Both the position numbers and the translations under genes were made by a program. The notes beneath the pieces were generated by a model, which made no database searches, was not told where the DNA came from, and worked only from the letters and a program-made list of their open reading frames with translations. This document shows positions 52,373 to 61,538 of a stretch of DNA of 64,000 bases, one piece after another; positions within the stretch are counted from its first letter, which is position 1; each line of letters opens with the position of its first letter. The stretch comes from Brevibacillus aydinogluensis (GTDB lineage Bacteria; Bacillota; Bacilli; Brevibacillales; Brevibacillaceae): the NCBI RefSeq assembly GCF_031954365.1, contig NZ_JAUSVZ010000018.1. The stretch is one strand, 5' to 3'.

Positions 52373-52771
52373 ATGCTGTTTCGCATCCTTGTGGTCTTGT
52401 TTGTCGTCGTGCCGGCGATTGAGCTGTGGGGTCTGATCGCGGTAGGCAAAGTGATTGGCGGCTGGAACACGGTGGCGCTGGTGATCCTGACCGGACTGGT
52501 TGGCGCCTGGCTGGCCAAACGGCAGGGCATGCAGGTGCTTCGGCTGCTGCAGCTCCAGCTCTCGCGCGGCCAGATGCCGACGGAAGCGCTGATCGACGGC
52601 GCGCTCATTCTCGCGGGTGGAGTGCTGCTGTTGGCGCCGGGCTTTTTCACCGACCTGTTCGGGCTGTTGTTTCTCATCCCCTACACGCGGTTAATCGTGC
52701 GCCATCTCTTGAAGCGCTGGCTCTGGTCGCTCATCTCCAGCGGCCGCGTGCACATCCTTTTCCGCAGGTAA
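52373..52771 (+). CDS. fxsA: FxsA-family membrane protein
   Basis: 132 residues with three to four membrane segments (2-20, 29-48, about 78-103) and the FxsA core PAIELWGLIAVG and GALILAGGVLLLAPGFFTD. ATG follows GGAGGAG. FxsA overproduction blunts phage T7 exclusion in E. coli; role in Firmicutes unknown. Confidence 0.9.
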   Translation: MLFRILVVLFVVVPAIELWGLIAVGKVIGGWNTVALVILTGLVGAWLAKRQGMQVLRLLQLQLSRGQMPTEALIDGALILAGGVLLLAPGFFTDLFGLLFLIPYTRLIVRHLLKRWLWSLISSGRVHILFRR

Positions 52772-52785
52772 ATCGGCGCCAAGAC

Positions 52786-52822
52786 ACGAAAAAAAGGAGG
52801 AATGGCGCCTCCTTTTTACGTG
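52786..52822. terminator. Bidirectional terminator between fxsA and ytvI
   Basis: AAAAAGGAGG (52791-52800) pairs with CCTCCTTTTT (52808-52817), with A and T runs on both sides. Confidence 0.85.
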
Positions 52823-53940
52823 CCCTTGATGTATCGCCAGATGTCGGAAAAGACGTCCGCCTTCACCAGTGCATTGATCAGCACAAGTGAGACGGGACCG
52901 ATGATCAGCCCGAGAAAGCCGAACAGTTTCAGGCCCACGAACAGGGCGACCAGCGTCAGCAGTGGGTCGAGACCGACGTTTTCCGCCACCACCTTGGGTT
53001 CGATGATCTGACGGAAAATCAACACAATCGCGTAGAGGATCGACAAGCCGATCACCAGGCTGTAGTTGCCTTTGAAAAAGAGATAGACAATCCAGGGGAT
53101 AAAGACCGTCCCTGTGCCCAGATACGGAAGCAGATCCACCAGACCGGTGATCAGCCCGATGGTGATGGCGTATTCGACGCGCAGGATCAACAGGCCGACA
53201 ATCACGATCGCGGCGGTGAGCGAAATCAGCGTCAGCTGCGCCTTGCCAAAGCCGAACAGCGCGGCTTTCAGGTCTTTGAAAATCTGATTCAGCCGTTTGT
53301 TTACGCCCTTTGGCATAAGGCGGCGGAAGCGCGCTTCCCAGAGGAAGAAGTCCTTGGCAATGAAGAAGGCGCCCAAGATCGAAATCACCAGCACAGTCGC
53401 CAGGTTCGGCAGCGAGAGGAGCAGGTTTTTCAGCCCTTCCAGGAACTGCACGATCAGGTGCTGACCGGCCTGGGTGATCGAGGTGATCCCTTTGCCCACG
53501 GTGCTGTCGATCTTTTCCTTGTAACTGGGGTCTAGCTGCTCGTAGAACCATTGCACCTGGTTGTACAACCCCATCAGGAAGTCTTGGGAGATCGTCCGCT
53601 GCAGGTACGTGCCCAGCTCGTTGGCAAACCCGGGCAGCTGTCTGGCCAGTTCCCCGATCTCGACGACCGTCTCGGTGACGACCAGGGTGACGACGCCGGC
53701 GGTAAGCACCATCAGCAGAAGCAGCGCGACGGTCACCGACAGCCAACGGGGGATCCGAGCCTTTTTCGTCAGATAGGTGACCGGTCGGTGGATGATCAGC
53801 GCGATGACTAACGAGATGAGAAATGGGTAAAGTAAGGGTAATGCAAATTGGGTCAGCTTGAAGCCCGCGTACACGAGCAGACAGACCCAGATTAATCGAA
53901 GCAGTTGAAAGAGGCGTTCCACCCAGTTTTCCCGATTCAA
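52816..53940 (-). CDS. ytvI: YtvI-family sporulation-associated membrane permease (AI-2E type)
   Basis: 374 residues of the AI-2E transporter/YtvI family, about 8 membrane segments, with FIAKDFFLWE, LVDLLPYLGTGTVFIPW and the RQIIEPKVVAENVGL segment. TTG start 53940 has AAAGGAG upstream and matches the family N-terminus (NRENWVERLFQLLR); the longer frame to 54066 is not supported. YtvI precedes citZ in Bacillus as well. Confidence 0.88.
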   Translation of the reverse strand: MNRENWVERLFQLLRLIWVCLLVYAGFKLTQFALPLLYPFLISLVIALIIHRPVTYLTKKARIPRWLSVTVALLLLMVLTAGVVTLVVTETVVEIGELARQLPGFANELGTYLQRTISQDFLMGLYNQVQWFYEQLDPSYKEKIDSTVGKGITSITQAGQHLIVQFLEGLKNLLLSLPNLATVLVISILGAFFIAKDFFLWEARFRRLMPKGVNKRLNQIFKDLKAALFGFGKAQLTLISLTAAIVIVGLLILRVEYAITIGLITGLVDLLPYLGTGTVFIPWIVYLFFKGNYSLVIGLSILYAIVLIFRQIIEPKVVAENVGLDPLLTLVALFVGLKLFGFLGLIIGPVSLVLINALVKADVFSDIWRYIKGT

Positions 53941-54294
53941 ACGCGTTCTCCTTTCTGGCCCCAAGGGGACGGCGAACTTCCATGTACCTATTATGCAGCA
54001 TGCTTTCCGGGGCTGACAAGTTTTGGCTGGACCTTGCGCTTTCCGGGCAAGTTGTACTTTTTTCATTCACAAAATCGCTATAATCTTTTATAATTGTGTC
54101 GAATTACGGTTGGATTCTTTTTATTGCCATGCAGTTGCAAGGCCATCCGGTCTCTCCTCCTCTTTCGGCCCGACGAGAAAGCGAATGATGAACCTCAGCA
54201 CTTCATTCACAGCGGAGGGGGGTAGTAAAAAGAACCGCCCCTACTTCATCCTGACAACTTCATAATAGCTTAGAGTGGAAAAGGAGAGAGTTAC
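53941..54294 (+). promoter_or_regulatory. citZ promoter region
   Basis: A gene-free 354 nt. -35 TTCACA (54066-54071), 17-nt spacer and -10 TATAAT (54089-54094) give a start near 54101 and a 190-nt leader. A second TATAAT lies at 54079-54084. No sure CcpC or CcpA site is seen, though ATAA-4-TTAT (54080-54091) overlaps the -10. The left part holds the ytvI ribosome site. Confidence 0.65.
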
Positions 54295-55407
54295 ATGACA
54301 GCTACTCGTGGACTGGAAGGCGTTGTTGCCGCTCAATCTTCGATCTGTTCCATCGTCGACGGTGTGCTCAGCTACGGAGGCATCAACATCGACGAACTCG
54401 CTGAAAACGCTACCTTTGAAGAAGTCGTATACCTGCTCTGGCATGGAGCCCTACCGAAGCGCGATCAGCTGGAGGCTTTGAAAAAGCAGTTGGGTGAAAA
54501 TGCTGCGGTGCCGAAAGAAGTCATCGACAGCATCCGCACTTATCCGAAAGGCGTACACCCCATGGCGGCGTTGCGCACAGCTGTCTCTTCGCTAGCGCTC
54601 TACGACCAAGAGGCGCAGGACATGTCTCCGGAGGCCAACTACCGCAAGTCGATTCGACTGGTGGCACAAACTCCTACCCTGGTGGCAGCGTTTGCGCGAA
54701 TCCGCAAGGGACTGGAGCCGGTTGCCCCCAATCCGTCTTACAGCATCGCGAAAAACTTCCTGTACATGTTGACGGGGGAAGAACCGTCGGAGACGGCCGT
54801 GAAGGCATTTGACGTTGCGCTGATTCTGCACGCAGATCACGAGTTCAACGCGTCTACGTTCTCCGCGCGCGTCACTGTCGCAACTCTGACTGACATCTAC
54901 TCCGGCATCGTCTCTGCCATCGGCACGCTGAAAGGGCCGCTCCACGGCGGCGCAAACGAAGCGGTGGCAGCCATGCTGGCGGAAATTGGCACCATCGACA
55001 ACGTGGAATCCTACATCCGCAAAAAACTGGACAACAAGGAAAAGATCATGGGCTTCGGACACCGCGTGTACAAGGACGGCGACCCGCGTGCCAAGTGGCT
55101 GAAACAAATGTCCAAAGAGCTGACGGCACAAGTGGGCCGTTCCGACCTCTACGAGATGTCCGTCAAAATCGAAGAAATGGTAACCGGCGAAAAAGGCCTG
55201 AAGCCGAACGTCGATTTCTACTCCGCGTCTGTTTACACCTCGCTCGGACTGGAAAGCGACCTGTTCACGCCGATCTTTGCCATCAGCCGCATGTCCGGTT
55301 GGACCGCGCACATCATGGAGCAGTATGAAAACAACCGCCTGATCCGTCCGCGCGCTGACTACACCGGACCGGTCAACCGGCATTACGTGCCGATCGACCA
55401 GCGCTAA
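54295..55407 (+). CDS. citZ: Citrate synthase
   Basis: 370 residues. Catalytic His in LKGPLHGGANEAV, second His in FGHRVYKDGDPRA, Asp in KPNVDFYSA. First gene of citZ-icd-mdh. ATG after AAAGGAGAG. Condenses acetyl-CoA and oxaloacetate. Confidence 0.97.
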   Translation: MTATRGLEGVVAAQSSICSIVDGVLSYGGINIDELAENATFEEVVYLLWHGALPKRDQLEALKKQLGENAAVPKEVIDSIRTYPKGVHPMAALRTAVSSLALYDQEAQDMSPEANYRKSIRLVAQTPTLVAAFARIRKGLEPVAPNPSYSIAKNFLYMLTGEEPSETAVKAFDVALILHADHEFNASTFSARVTVATLTDIYSGIVSAIGTLKGPLHGGANEAVAAMLAEIGTIDNVESYIRKKLDNKEKIMGFGHRVYKDGDPRAKWLKQMSKELTAQVGRSDLYEMSVKIEEMVTGEKGLKPNVDFYSASVYTSLGLESDLFTPIFAISRMSGWTAHIMEQYENNRLIRPRADYTGPVNRHYVPIDQR

Positions 55408-55475
55408 GACCTTTGCTTTTCCGAGCGTGGAGGAGGCGGCCGCCAAAGCGGTGCGACACTCCTGAGCGCAAGCTT

Positions 55476-55504
55476 GAGAACTACCACGTCGCGTGGTAGT
55501 TCTC
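55476..55504 (+). other. Strong stem-loop between citZ and icd
   Basis: GAGAACTACCACG (55476-55488) pairs perfectly with CGTGGTAGTTCTC (55492-55504): 13 bp, 3-nt loop. No U-tract follows, so likely an mRNA stabiliser, processing or protein-binding site within the operon. Confidence 0.7.
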
Positions 55505-55553
55505 CTACGTCTGGAAATATCTTTCACTACTTTTTCACACTGGAGGGATTCTT

Positions 55554-56837
55554 GTGTTTAAAACCCTGTCGCAGCCTGCTGCCGGTGAAAAAATCACGGT
55601 AGACAACGGAAAACTGGTGGTTCCCAACAACCCGATCATCCCGTTCATCGAAGGTGACGGTACCGGTCCCGACATCTGGAAAGCGGCTGTCCGCGTACTG
55701 GATGCGGCCGTGGAAAAGGCGTACAAAGGCGAAAAGAAAATCGCCTGGTTTGAGGTATATGCAGGAGAAAAAGCGTTCAACCAATTCGGCGAGTGGTTGC
55801 CGGAGGATACCCTGACTGCTGTTCGCGAATACCTGATCGCAATCAAGGGTCCGCTCACCACGCCGGTCGGCGGCGGCATCCGCTCCATCAACGTGGCACT
55901 GCGCCAGGAGCTGGACCTGTACGCGTGCGTGCGTCCGGTTCGCTACTTCCAAGGCGTTCCGTCTCCGGTGAAACATCCTGAATTGACTGATATGGTCATT
56001 TTCCGCGAAAACACCGAGGATATCTATGCCGGTGTCGAGTGGGCGGAAGGCACCCCGGAAGTGAAAAAGGTTATCGAATTCCTGCAAAAGGAAATGGGCG
56101 TGAAAAAAATCCGCTTCCCGGAAACCTCCGGTATCGGCATCAAGCCGGTTTCCAAAGAGGGGACCGAACGTCTGGTGCGCGCGGCAATCAACTACGCGCT
56201 GGCCAACAAGCGCAAATCCGTCACGCTGGTGCACAAAGGCAACATCATGAAGTTCACCGAAGGCGCGTTCAAAAACTGGGGCTACGAACTGGCTGAGCGC
56301 GAATTTGGCGACAAAGTGTTCACCTGGGCACAATACGACCGCATCAAAGCGGAAGGCGGCGACGCTGACAAGGCGCAAAAAGAAGCAGAAGCAGCAGGCA
56401 AAATCATCGTAAAAGACGTGATTGCCGACGCGTTCCTGCAGCAAATCCTGACCCGTCCGGCTGAGTACGATGTCGTGGCTACACTCAACCTGAACGGCGA
56501 CTACATCTCCGACGCACTGGCAGCGCAAGTGGGCGGCATCGGTATCGCACCTGGCGCCAACATCAACTACCTGACCGGCCATGCCGTATTTGAGGCAACC
56601 CACGGTACTGCTCCGAAATACGCAGGTCTGGACAAGGTAAACCCGTCTTCCGTCATCCTGTCCGGCGAAATGATGCTGCGTCACCTGGGCTGGAACGAAG
56701 CGGCAGACCTGATCATTTCCTCCATGGAAAAAACCATCTCCGCGAAGACCGTAACCTACGACTTCGCTCGTCTGATGGAAGGCGCAACTGAGCTGAAATG
56801 CTCCGAGTTTGCCGATGCCCTGATCAAAAACATGTAA
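55554..56837 (+). CDS. icd: NADP-dependent isocitrate dehydrogenase
   Basis: 427 residues. FIEGDGTGPDIW, FRENTEDIYAGVEW, LVHKGNIMKFTEGAFKNW and the EATHGTAPKYAG loop. GTG start with GGAGGG 6 nt upstream. Oxidises isocitrate to 2-oxoglutarate. Confidence 0.96.
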   Translation: MFKTLSQPAAGEKITVDNGKLVVPNNPIIPFIEGDGTGPDIWKAAVRVLDAAVEKAYKGEKKIAWFEVYAGEKAFNQFGEWLPEDTLTAVREYLIAIKGPLTTPVGGGIRSINVALRQELDLYACVRPVRYFQGVPSPVKHPELTDMVIFRENTEDIYAGVEWAEGTPEVKKVIEFLQKEMGVKKIRFPETSGIGIKPVSKEGTERLVRAAINYALANKRKSVTLVHKGNIMKFTEGAFKNWGYELAEREFGDKVFTWAQYDRIKAEGGDADKAQKEAEAAGKIIVKDVIADAFLQQILTRPAEYDVVATLNLNGDYISDALAAQVGGIGIAPGANINYLTGHAVFEATHGTAPKYAGLDKVNPSSVILSGEMMLRHLGWNEAADLIISSMEKTISAKTVTYDFARLMEGATELKCSEFADALIKNM

Positions 56838-56908
56838 TCAATCCAACAGAGATGTAAGCGAGACGATCACCGGCTTTTGCACTTCAAAATAATTGGAGGC
56901 GAACCAAT

Positions 56909-57847
56909 ATGGCATTCCAACGCAAAAAAATCGCTGTCATCGGCAGCGGCTTTACCGGTGCTACCACGGCATTCATCCTGGCGCAAAAAGAACTGGGAGA
57001 CATCGTGCTGGTTGACATTCCGCAACTGGAAAACCCGACCAAGGGGAAAGCGCTGGACATGATGGAATCCTCGCCGGTGCTGGGCTTTGACGCCAACATC
57101 ACCGGTACGGCCAACTACGCTGACATCAAAGATGCCGACCTCGTGATCATCACTGCAGGCATTGCGCGTAAACCGGGCATGTCCCGCGACGACCTGGTGA
57201 ACACCAACGCGGGCATCATGCGCTCCGTGGCTGAACAGGTGAAAACCTATGCGCCCAACTCCATCGTGATCGTGCTGTCCAACCCGGTAGACGCGATGAC
57301 CTACACCTTCTTCAAAACGTCCGGGTTCCCGAAGGAGCGGGTCATCGGCCAATCCGGAGTGCTGGACACCGCCCGTTTCCGCACTTTCGTGGCGATGGAA
57401 CTGAACGTCTCCGTAGAAGACGTAACCGGATTTGTGCTGGGCGGTCACGGGGATGACATGGTGCCGCTGGTGCGCTACTCCTACGCAGGCGGCATACCGT
57501 TGGAAAAACTGATCCCGAAAGATCGTCTGGATGCCATCGTGGAACGCACCCGCAAAGGCGGCGGCGAGATCGTCAATCTGCTGGGTAATGGCTCCGCTTA
57601 CTATGCGCCGGCCGCTTCCCTGGTGCAAATGGCGGAAGCGATCCTGAAAGACAAGAAGCGCATTCTGCCGGCGATCGCCTACCTGGAAGGCGAATACGGA
57701 TACAGCGACCTCTATCTGGGCGTACCGACCCTGCTGGGCGGAAACGGCCTGGAAAAAGTGATCGAGCTGGATCTGACGCCAGAAGAAAAAGCGGCGCTCG
57801 ACAAATCTGTCCAATCGGTTCGCAACGTGATGAACGTGCTCAACTAA
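56909..57847 (+). CDS. mdh: Malate dehydrogenase
   Basis: 312 residues, LDH-like type. NAD loop IGSGFTGATTA, catalytic His in VLGGHGDDMVP, substrate Arg in GIARKPGMSRDD. GGAGG before ATG. Third gene of the citrate operon. Confidence 0.96.
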   Translation: MAFQRKKIAVIGSGFTGATTAFILAQKELGDIVLVDIPQLENPTKGKALDMMESSPVLGFDANITGTANYADIKDADLVIITAGIARKPGMSRDDLVNTNAGIMRSVAEQVKTYAPNSIVIVLSNPVDAMTYTFFKTSGFPKERVIGQSGVLDTARFRTFVAMELNVSVEDVTGFVLGGHGDDMVPLVRYSYAGGIPLEKLIPKDRLDAIVERTRKGGGEIVNLLGNGSAYYAPAASLVQMAEAILKDKKRILPAIAYLEGEYGYSDLYLGVPTLLGGNGLEKVIELDLTPEEKAALDKSVQSVRNVMNVLN

Positions 57848-57920
57848 CTAAGTGAGCAGTACGTCCGGCAAACCGGTATTCCCCTGTCAAGTGACAGAAG
57901 GTAAACAAGCCCTCAAGATG

Positions 57921-57958
57921 CCTGAGCTCGGTATTGTACCGGGCTCAGGTTATTTTTT
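57921..57958 (+). terminator. Terminator of citZ-icd-mdh
   Basis: CCTGAGCTCGGT (57921-57932) pairs over 12 bp (one wobble) with ACCGGGCTCAGG (57938-57949), then TTATTTTTT. Confidence 0.9.
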
Positions 57959-57983
57959 GCAGACAAACTCCAGGCGGTTATTC

Positions 57984-58034
57984 TTTACTGAAAATTAACT
58001 TGTAAAGCTGTTTGGGCATCTGGCAGACTAAAAT
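57984..58034 (+). promoter_or_regulatory. Candidate PhoP-activated promoter of phoPR
   Basis: TTTACT (57984-57989) and TTAACT (57995-58000), 11 bp apart, fit PhoP-box half-sites. The -10 is TAAAAT (58029-58034) and no -35 is present at the right distance, as usual for PhoP-activated promoters; boxes fall at about -41 to -57. Confidence 0.55.
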
Positions 58035-58105
58035 TGAGTTTTTTCGTTGTTTTGGTAAAGCTAGCTAGCGAGAGAAGGACGCAAAAACCTGGGGGGTACT
58101 GGCTT

Positions 58106-58801
58106 GTGACCAAAATTTTGGTTGTAGACGACGAAGTGTCGATTGTGAAGCTGCTGCAGTTTAATCTGGAAAAAGCGGGGTTTCAGGTAGTGACCGCGTA
58201 CGACGGCAAACAGGCGTTGGACGTGATCAGAAGTGAACAGCCCGATTTTATCATACTGGACTTGATGCTGCCGAAAATGGACGGCATGGATGTGTGCAAG
58301 ACGCTTAGGCAGGAGCGGAACAACACGCCGATTCTGATGCTGACCGCCAAGGACGACGAACTGGACAAAATTCTCGGCCTGGAACTGGGAGCGGACGATT
58401 ACCTGACCAAGCCGTTCAGCCCGCGGGAAGTGATCGCCCGCGTCAAGGCGATCATGCGACGCGTCCAGACGGGGAACGAATCGGCGGCGGCGCTGGACGA
58501 AGTGATGCTGCAGTTTGGCGAGATCCGCATCTATCCGGAAAAATTCGAGGTGTACCGGCGGGACGACAAGGTGGAGTTGACGCCCAAGGAGTTTGAACTG
58601 CTCCACTACCTGGCCAGCCATCCCGGCCGCGTGCTGACCCGCGATCAACTGCTGAACGCGGTCTGGAACTACGATTTCATCGGGGACTCGCGCATTGTCG
58701 ACGTCCATGTCAGCCATCTGCGCGAGAAGTTGGAGGACGACACGAAAAATCCCCGCTACATCAAAACGGTGCGCGGGTTGGGTTACAAACTGGAAGGATG
58801 A
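58106..58801 (+). CDS. phoP: Response regulator PhoP (OmpR type)
   Basis: 231 residues. REC domain with acidic pair D8-D9 and phospho-acceptor D52 (IILDLMLP), winged-helix output domain (LTPKEFELLHYLASHPGRVL). GTG 58106 after GGGGGG; the longer frame from 58034 begins in the promoter. Phosphate-starvation regulator, paired with the kinase downstream. Confidence 0.93.
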   Translation: MTKILVVDDEVSIVKLLQFNLEKAGFQVVTAYDGKQALDVIRSEQPDFIILDLMLPKMDGMDVCKTLRQERNNTPILMLTAKDDELDKILGLELGADDYLTKPFSPREVIARVKAIMRRVQTGNESAAALDEVMLQFGEIRIYPEKFEVYRRDDKVELTPKEFELLHYLASHPGRVLTRDQLLNAVWNYDFIGDSRIVDVHVSHLREKLEDDTKNPRYIKTVRGLGYKLEG

Positions 58802-58816
58802 CGGGAGGCCATTTCC

Positions 58817-60586
58817 TTGACGCGCTTTCGCATCAAACTGACCATGACCATTCTCGGACTCATCTCGCTGGTCCTTGTGCTGATGGGAACCTATTTTGCG
58901 AAGGTGTTGGAGCAATCCTACCTGCAGACGCTGCATGAACTGCTTTCCCGGGAGTCCAAACTGGTGGCCCAGGTAGTTCGCTCTCCCGAGGTCTTTTCCG
59001 ACGTGAAGATGCTGGCTGACCGTGTGAGCCAGGTAGCCCCGGAAGAGGTGCGCCTTACGATTATCGACCGGACGGGGAGGGTGCTCTATGACAACAGCAC
59101 ACATAAGGAGGAGATGGAAAATCACGCCGACCGGCCGGAATATGTCGCGGCGCTGAACGGGGACATTGGCATTTCCCGCCGCTACAGCGAAACGATGGGC
59201 TACGACATGATGTACGTGGCCGTGCCTGTCAAAGAGGGAGACAAGACCATCGGGGCCGTCCGTTCCTCCATGTCGATGAAAGACATCACCGACACCGTCC
59301 ACAACATGTGGTACAGCCTGCTTACGGGACTACTGGTGACGCTGGTAGTCGGGGCGATTGTCGTCTCGCGCATCTCCTACAGCATCATTCGCCCGATTGA
59401 GGAAATTACCCGGGTGGCCCGCAATATTACCCAGCGCCACTACGAAAGCCGGGTGCGGATCAAGTCCAATGACGAGATCGGCCAATTGGCGGGTGCCATC
59501 AACTTCATGGCCTCCAGCCTGGAACAGCAGATGTACGAAATCTCCGAAAATCAGCAACGCCTCACCGGCGTGCTTACCAACATGACCAGCGGGGTGATCT
59601 TCATCTCCGAAGAGCGGCGGATCATGCTGGTCAATCCGGCCGTTGAGAAGCTGCTCGGCACGTCCGGACACGATCTCGTCGGCCGGCTGCACATTGAGGC
59701 GAGCAAAAGTTTTGGGCTTAGCCAGTACATCGACCGCTGCCTGGACACGGGGGAAAAGTTCCGCCAGGAGGTGCACATCTACTACCCGCAGGAACGCATC
59801 CTGGACGTGAGCTTTGCGCCGTACATCAACTTCAAGGGAGAGGCAAAAGGTGTGGTTGTCGTCCTGCACGACATCACCGAGATTCGCCGCCTGGAGAAGA
59901 TGCGCAGTGAATTTGTCGCCAATGTCTCGCACGAGCTCAGGACGCCGATCACGTCCATCAAGGGGTTTACCGAGACGCTCCTGGATGGCGCGATGCAGGA
60001 TAAGGAAACCTGCCGCAATTTCCTGCAAATCATCTACGACGAAAGTGAGCGGCTGTACCGCATGATCCGCGATGTTCTCGACCTCTCCAAGATCGAGCAG
60101 AAGCGCATCCAACTGCAGATGACCCCGGTCCATGTGCAGGAGCTGATCGCCTCGACGGCCGCAATCGTGCAGGAGCAGGTGAACCGCAAGCGGTTGTCGC
60201 TCACCCTGCCGGACCCGGAGCCGGCGGTCTGGCTGACGACGGACAAGGACTGCCTGCAGCAGATCGTGCTCAACCTCATGTCCAACGCCTTGGCCTATAC
60301 TCCGGAAGGCGGCTCTATCACGCTGCGCGTCAAACAGCTGGGGGCGCAGGTGCAGATTCAGGTGGAGGACACCGGCATCGGCATCCCGGAGCAGGACATC
60401 CCGCGCATCTTTGAACGGTTTTATCGCGTGGACAAGGCGCGCAGCCGGGATTCCGGCGGCACCGGCCTGGGGCTTGCCATCGTCAAGCACCTGGTGGAAA
60501 ACCTGCATGGCCAGATCAGCGTGGAAAGCGTGGAAGGAAAGGGAACCACGTTTACGGTGACGCTGCCGTCAGAAGGATCAACGTAA
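58817..60586 (+). CDS. phoR: Sensor histidine kinase PhoR
   Basis: 589 residues. TM1 (about 9-28), an extracytoplasmic PAS-like domain (30-160), TM2 (about 165-188), HAMP (about 190-240), PAS (about 250-350), HisKA with H372 in VSHELRTP, and the HATPase domain with DTGIGIPEQD. TTG start with CGGGAGG 8 nt upstream. Phosphorylates PhoP when phosphate is low. Confidence 0.93.
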   Translation: MTRFRIKLTMTILGLISLVLVLMGTYFAKVLEQSYLQTLHELLSRESKLVAQVVRSPEVFSDVKMLADRVSQVAPEEVRLTIIDRTGRVLYDNSTHKEEMENHADRPEYVAALNGDIGISRRYSETMGYDMMYVAVPVKEGDKTIGAVRSSMSMKDITDTVHNMWYSLLTGLLVTLVVGAIVVSRISYSIIRPIEEITRVARNITQRHYESRVRIKSNDEIGQLAGAINFMASSLEQQMYEISENQQRLTGVLTNMTSGVIFISEERRIMLVNPAVEKLLGTSGHDLVGRLHIEASKSFGLSQYIDRCLDTGEKFRQEVHIYYPQERILDVSFAPYINFKGEAKGVVVVLHDITEIRRLEKMRSEFVANVSHELRTPITSIKGFTETLLDGAMQDKETCRNFLQIIYDESERLYRMIRDVLDLSKIEQKRIQLQMTPVHVQELIASTAAIVQEQVNRKRLSLTLPDPEPAVWLTTDKDCLQQIVLNLMSNALAYTPEGGSITLRVKQLGAQVQIQVEDTGIGIPEQDIPRIFERFYRVDKARSRDSGGTGLGLAIVKHLVENLHGQISVESVEGKGTTFTVTLPSEGST

Positions 60587-60587
60587 C

Positions 60588-60616
60588 GCGAGAGTCGAAG
60601 GGCTCTCGCTTTTTCT
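60588..60616 (+). terminator. Terminator of phoPR
   Basis: GCGAGAG (60588-60594) pairs with CTCTCGC (60603-60609), followed by TTTTTC. Confidence 0.82.
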
Positions 60617-60651
60617 TTTGGCCGCCATGCTGTTTGCTGATATTTTACAAC

Positions 60652-60692
60652 TTTACACTACGCTAACAATCTCTTCACTCCCTGTATACAAT
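60652..60692 (+). promoter_or_regulatory. PhoP-activated promoter of phoU
   Basis: TTTACA (60652), CTAACA (60663) and TTCACT (60674) are spaced exactly 11 bp, all near the TTHACA PhoP half-site; a further TTTACA lies at 60644. The -10 TACAAT (60687-60692) is the only core element, putting the boxes at about -20 to -47. Confidence 0.7.
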
Positions 60693-60731
60693 CCCCTTGT
60701 AGCATTGGGTGTACAGAATGGAGGGGAAGGT

Positions 60732-61388
60732 ATGGCACGGCACGCATTTGAGGAACAACTGGATGTCCTGCACCGCAGCCTGATGTCCATGGGCACGCTG
60801 GTGGAGGAAGCCATCCACAAGGCGATCAAAAGTCTGGTCGAACGGGACGCGGATTTGGCCCAACAGGTTATTGAGCATGACACGATGATCAACGAACTGG
60901 AGCATCAGATCGAAATCGGCTGCTTTCGCCTGATCGCGCTGCAGCAGCCGGTGGGCAGCGACCTGCGCCGTTTGGGCACGATGCTGAAGCTGGTGACCGA
61001 TTTGGAGCGGATGGGCGACCACGCTGTTGCCATCGCCAGGACGACGCGCCGGCTGATGGTGGAGCCGTACGTCAAGCCGCTGATCGACATTCCGCTGATG
61101 GCAGACCACGTCAAGGCCATGGTGCGAGACTGCCTGAACGCCTACATCACCCGCGACAAGGAAGCGGCCAGAGAAGTTGCCCTTCGCGACGACGCCGTCG
61201 ACAAGCTGTTTTCGACGATTTTCCGCGATCTGATCGACGTGATGAGCAGCAACAAGCAGTCCATCAACCAGGGCACTCACCTGCTGTTTGTGGCCCAGTA
61301 CCTGGAGCGGATCGCCGACCACGTCACCAACATCTGCGAGTGGATCTTTTACCTCAACACCGGCAAGATGACCGATCTGAACAAGTAA
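60732..61388 (+). CDS. phoU: Phosphate transport regulator PhoU
   Basis: 218 residues, two three-helix bundles with the metal-cluster E/DxxxD motifs: LVTDLERMGDHAVAIA and LERIADHVTNICEW. Links Pst transport to PhoR signalling. ATG 60732 follows GGAGGGGAAGG; the frame from 60618 overlaps the promoter. No pst genes in the window. Confidence 0.93.
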   Translation: MARHAFEEQLDVLHRSLMSMGTLVEEAIHKAIKSLVERDADLAQQVIEHDTMINELEHQIEIGCFRLIALQQPVGSDLRRLGTMLKLVTDLERMGDHAVAIARTTRRLMVEPYVKPLIDIPLMADHVKAMVRDCLNAYITRDKEAAREVALRDDAVDKLFSTIFRDLIDVMSSNKQSINQGTHLLFVAQYLERIADHVTNICEWIFYLNTGKMTDLNK

Positions 61389-61398
61389 CGCCCATCAT

Positions 61399-61430
61399 AC
61401 CGGGCAGTCCGCGGGCTGTCCGGTTTTTTT
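61399..61430 (+). terminator. Terminator of phoU
   Basis: ACCGGGCAG (61399-61407) pairs with CTGTCCGGT (61416-61424), one wobble, followed by seven T. Confidence 0.85.
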
Positions 61431-61487
61431 ACGGCTGCAAGGCGCACATTTTCTTGCCGTGGGCAGAAGCCTATCGGTTCATGATCG

Positions 61488-61496
61488 CATAGGATA
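61488..61496 (+). promoter_or_regulatory. Possible sporulation-type -10 (SigE/SigK)
   Basis: CATAGGATA fits CATANNNTA, 43 nt before the ATPase gene. The -35 region does not match well, so this is weak. Confidence 0.3.
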
Positions 61497-61538
61497 AACC
61501 GATCCGACATGACACACAACATCCAGGAGGGGTTGTCA

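Noticed and set aside
52816..54066. Longer ytvI starting at 54066
   Set aside because: The first 42 codons are unlike the family and run into the citZ promoter side; TTG 53940 has the AAAGGAG site.
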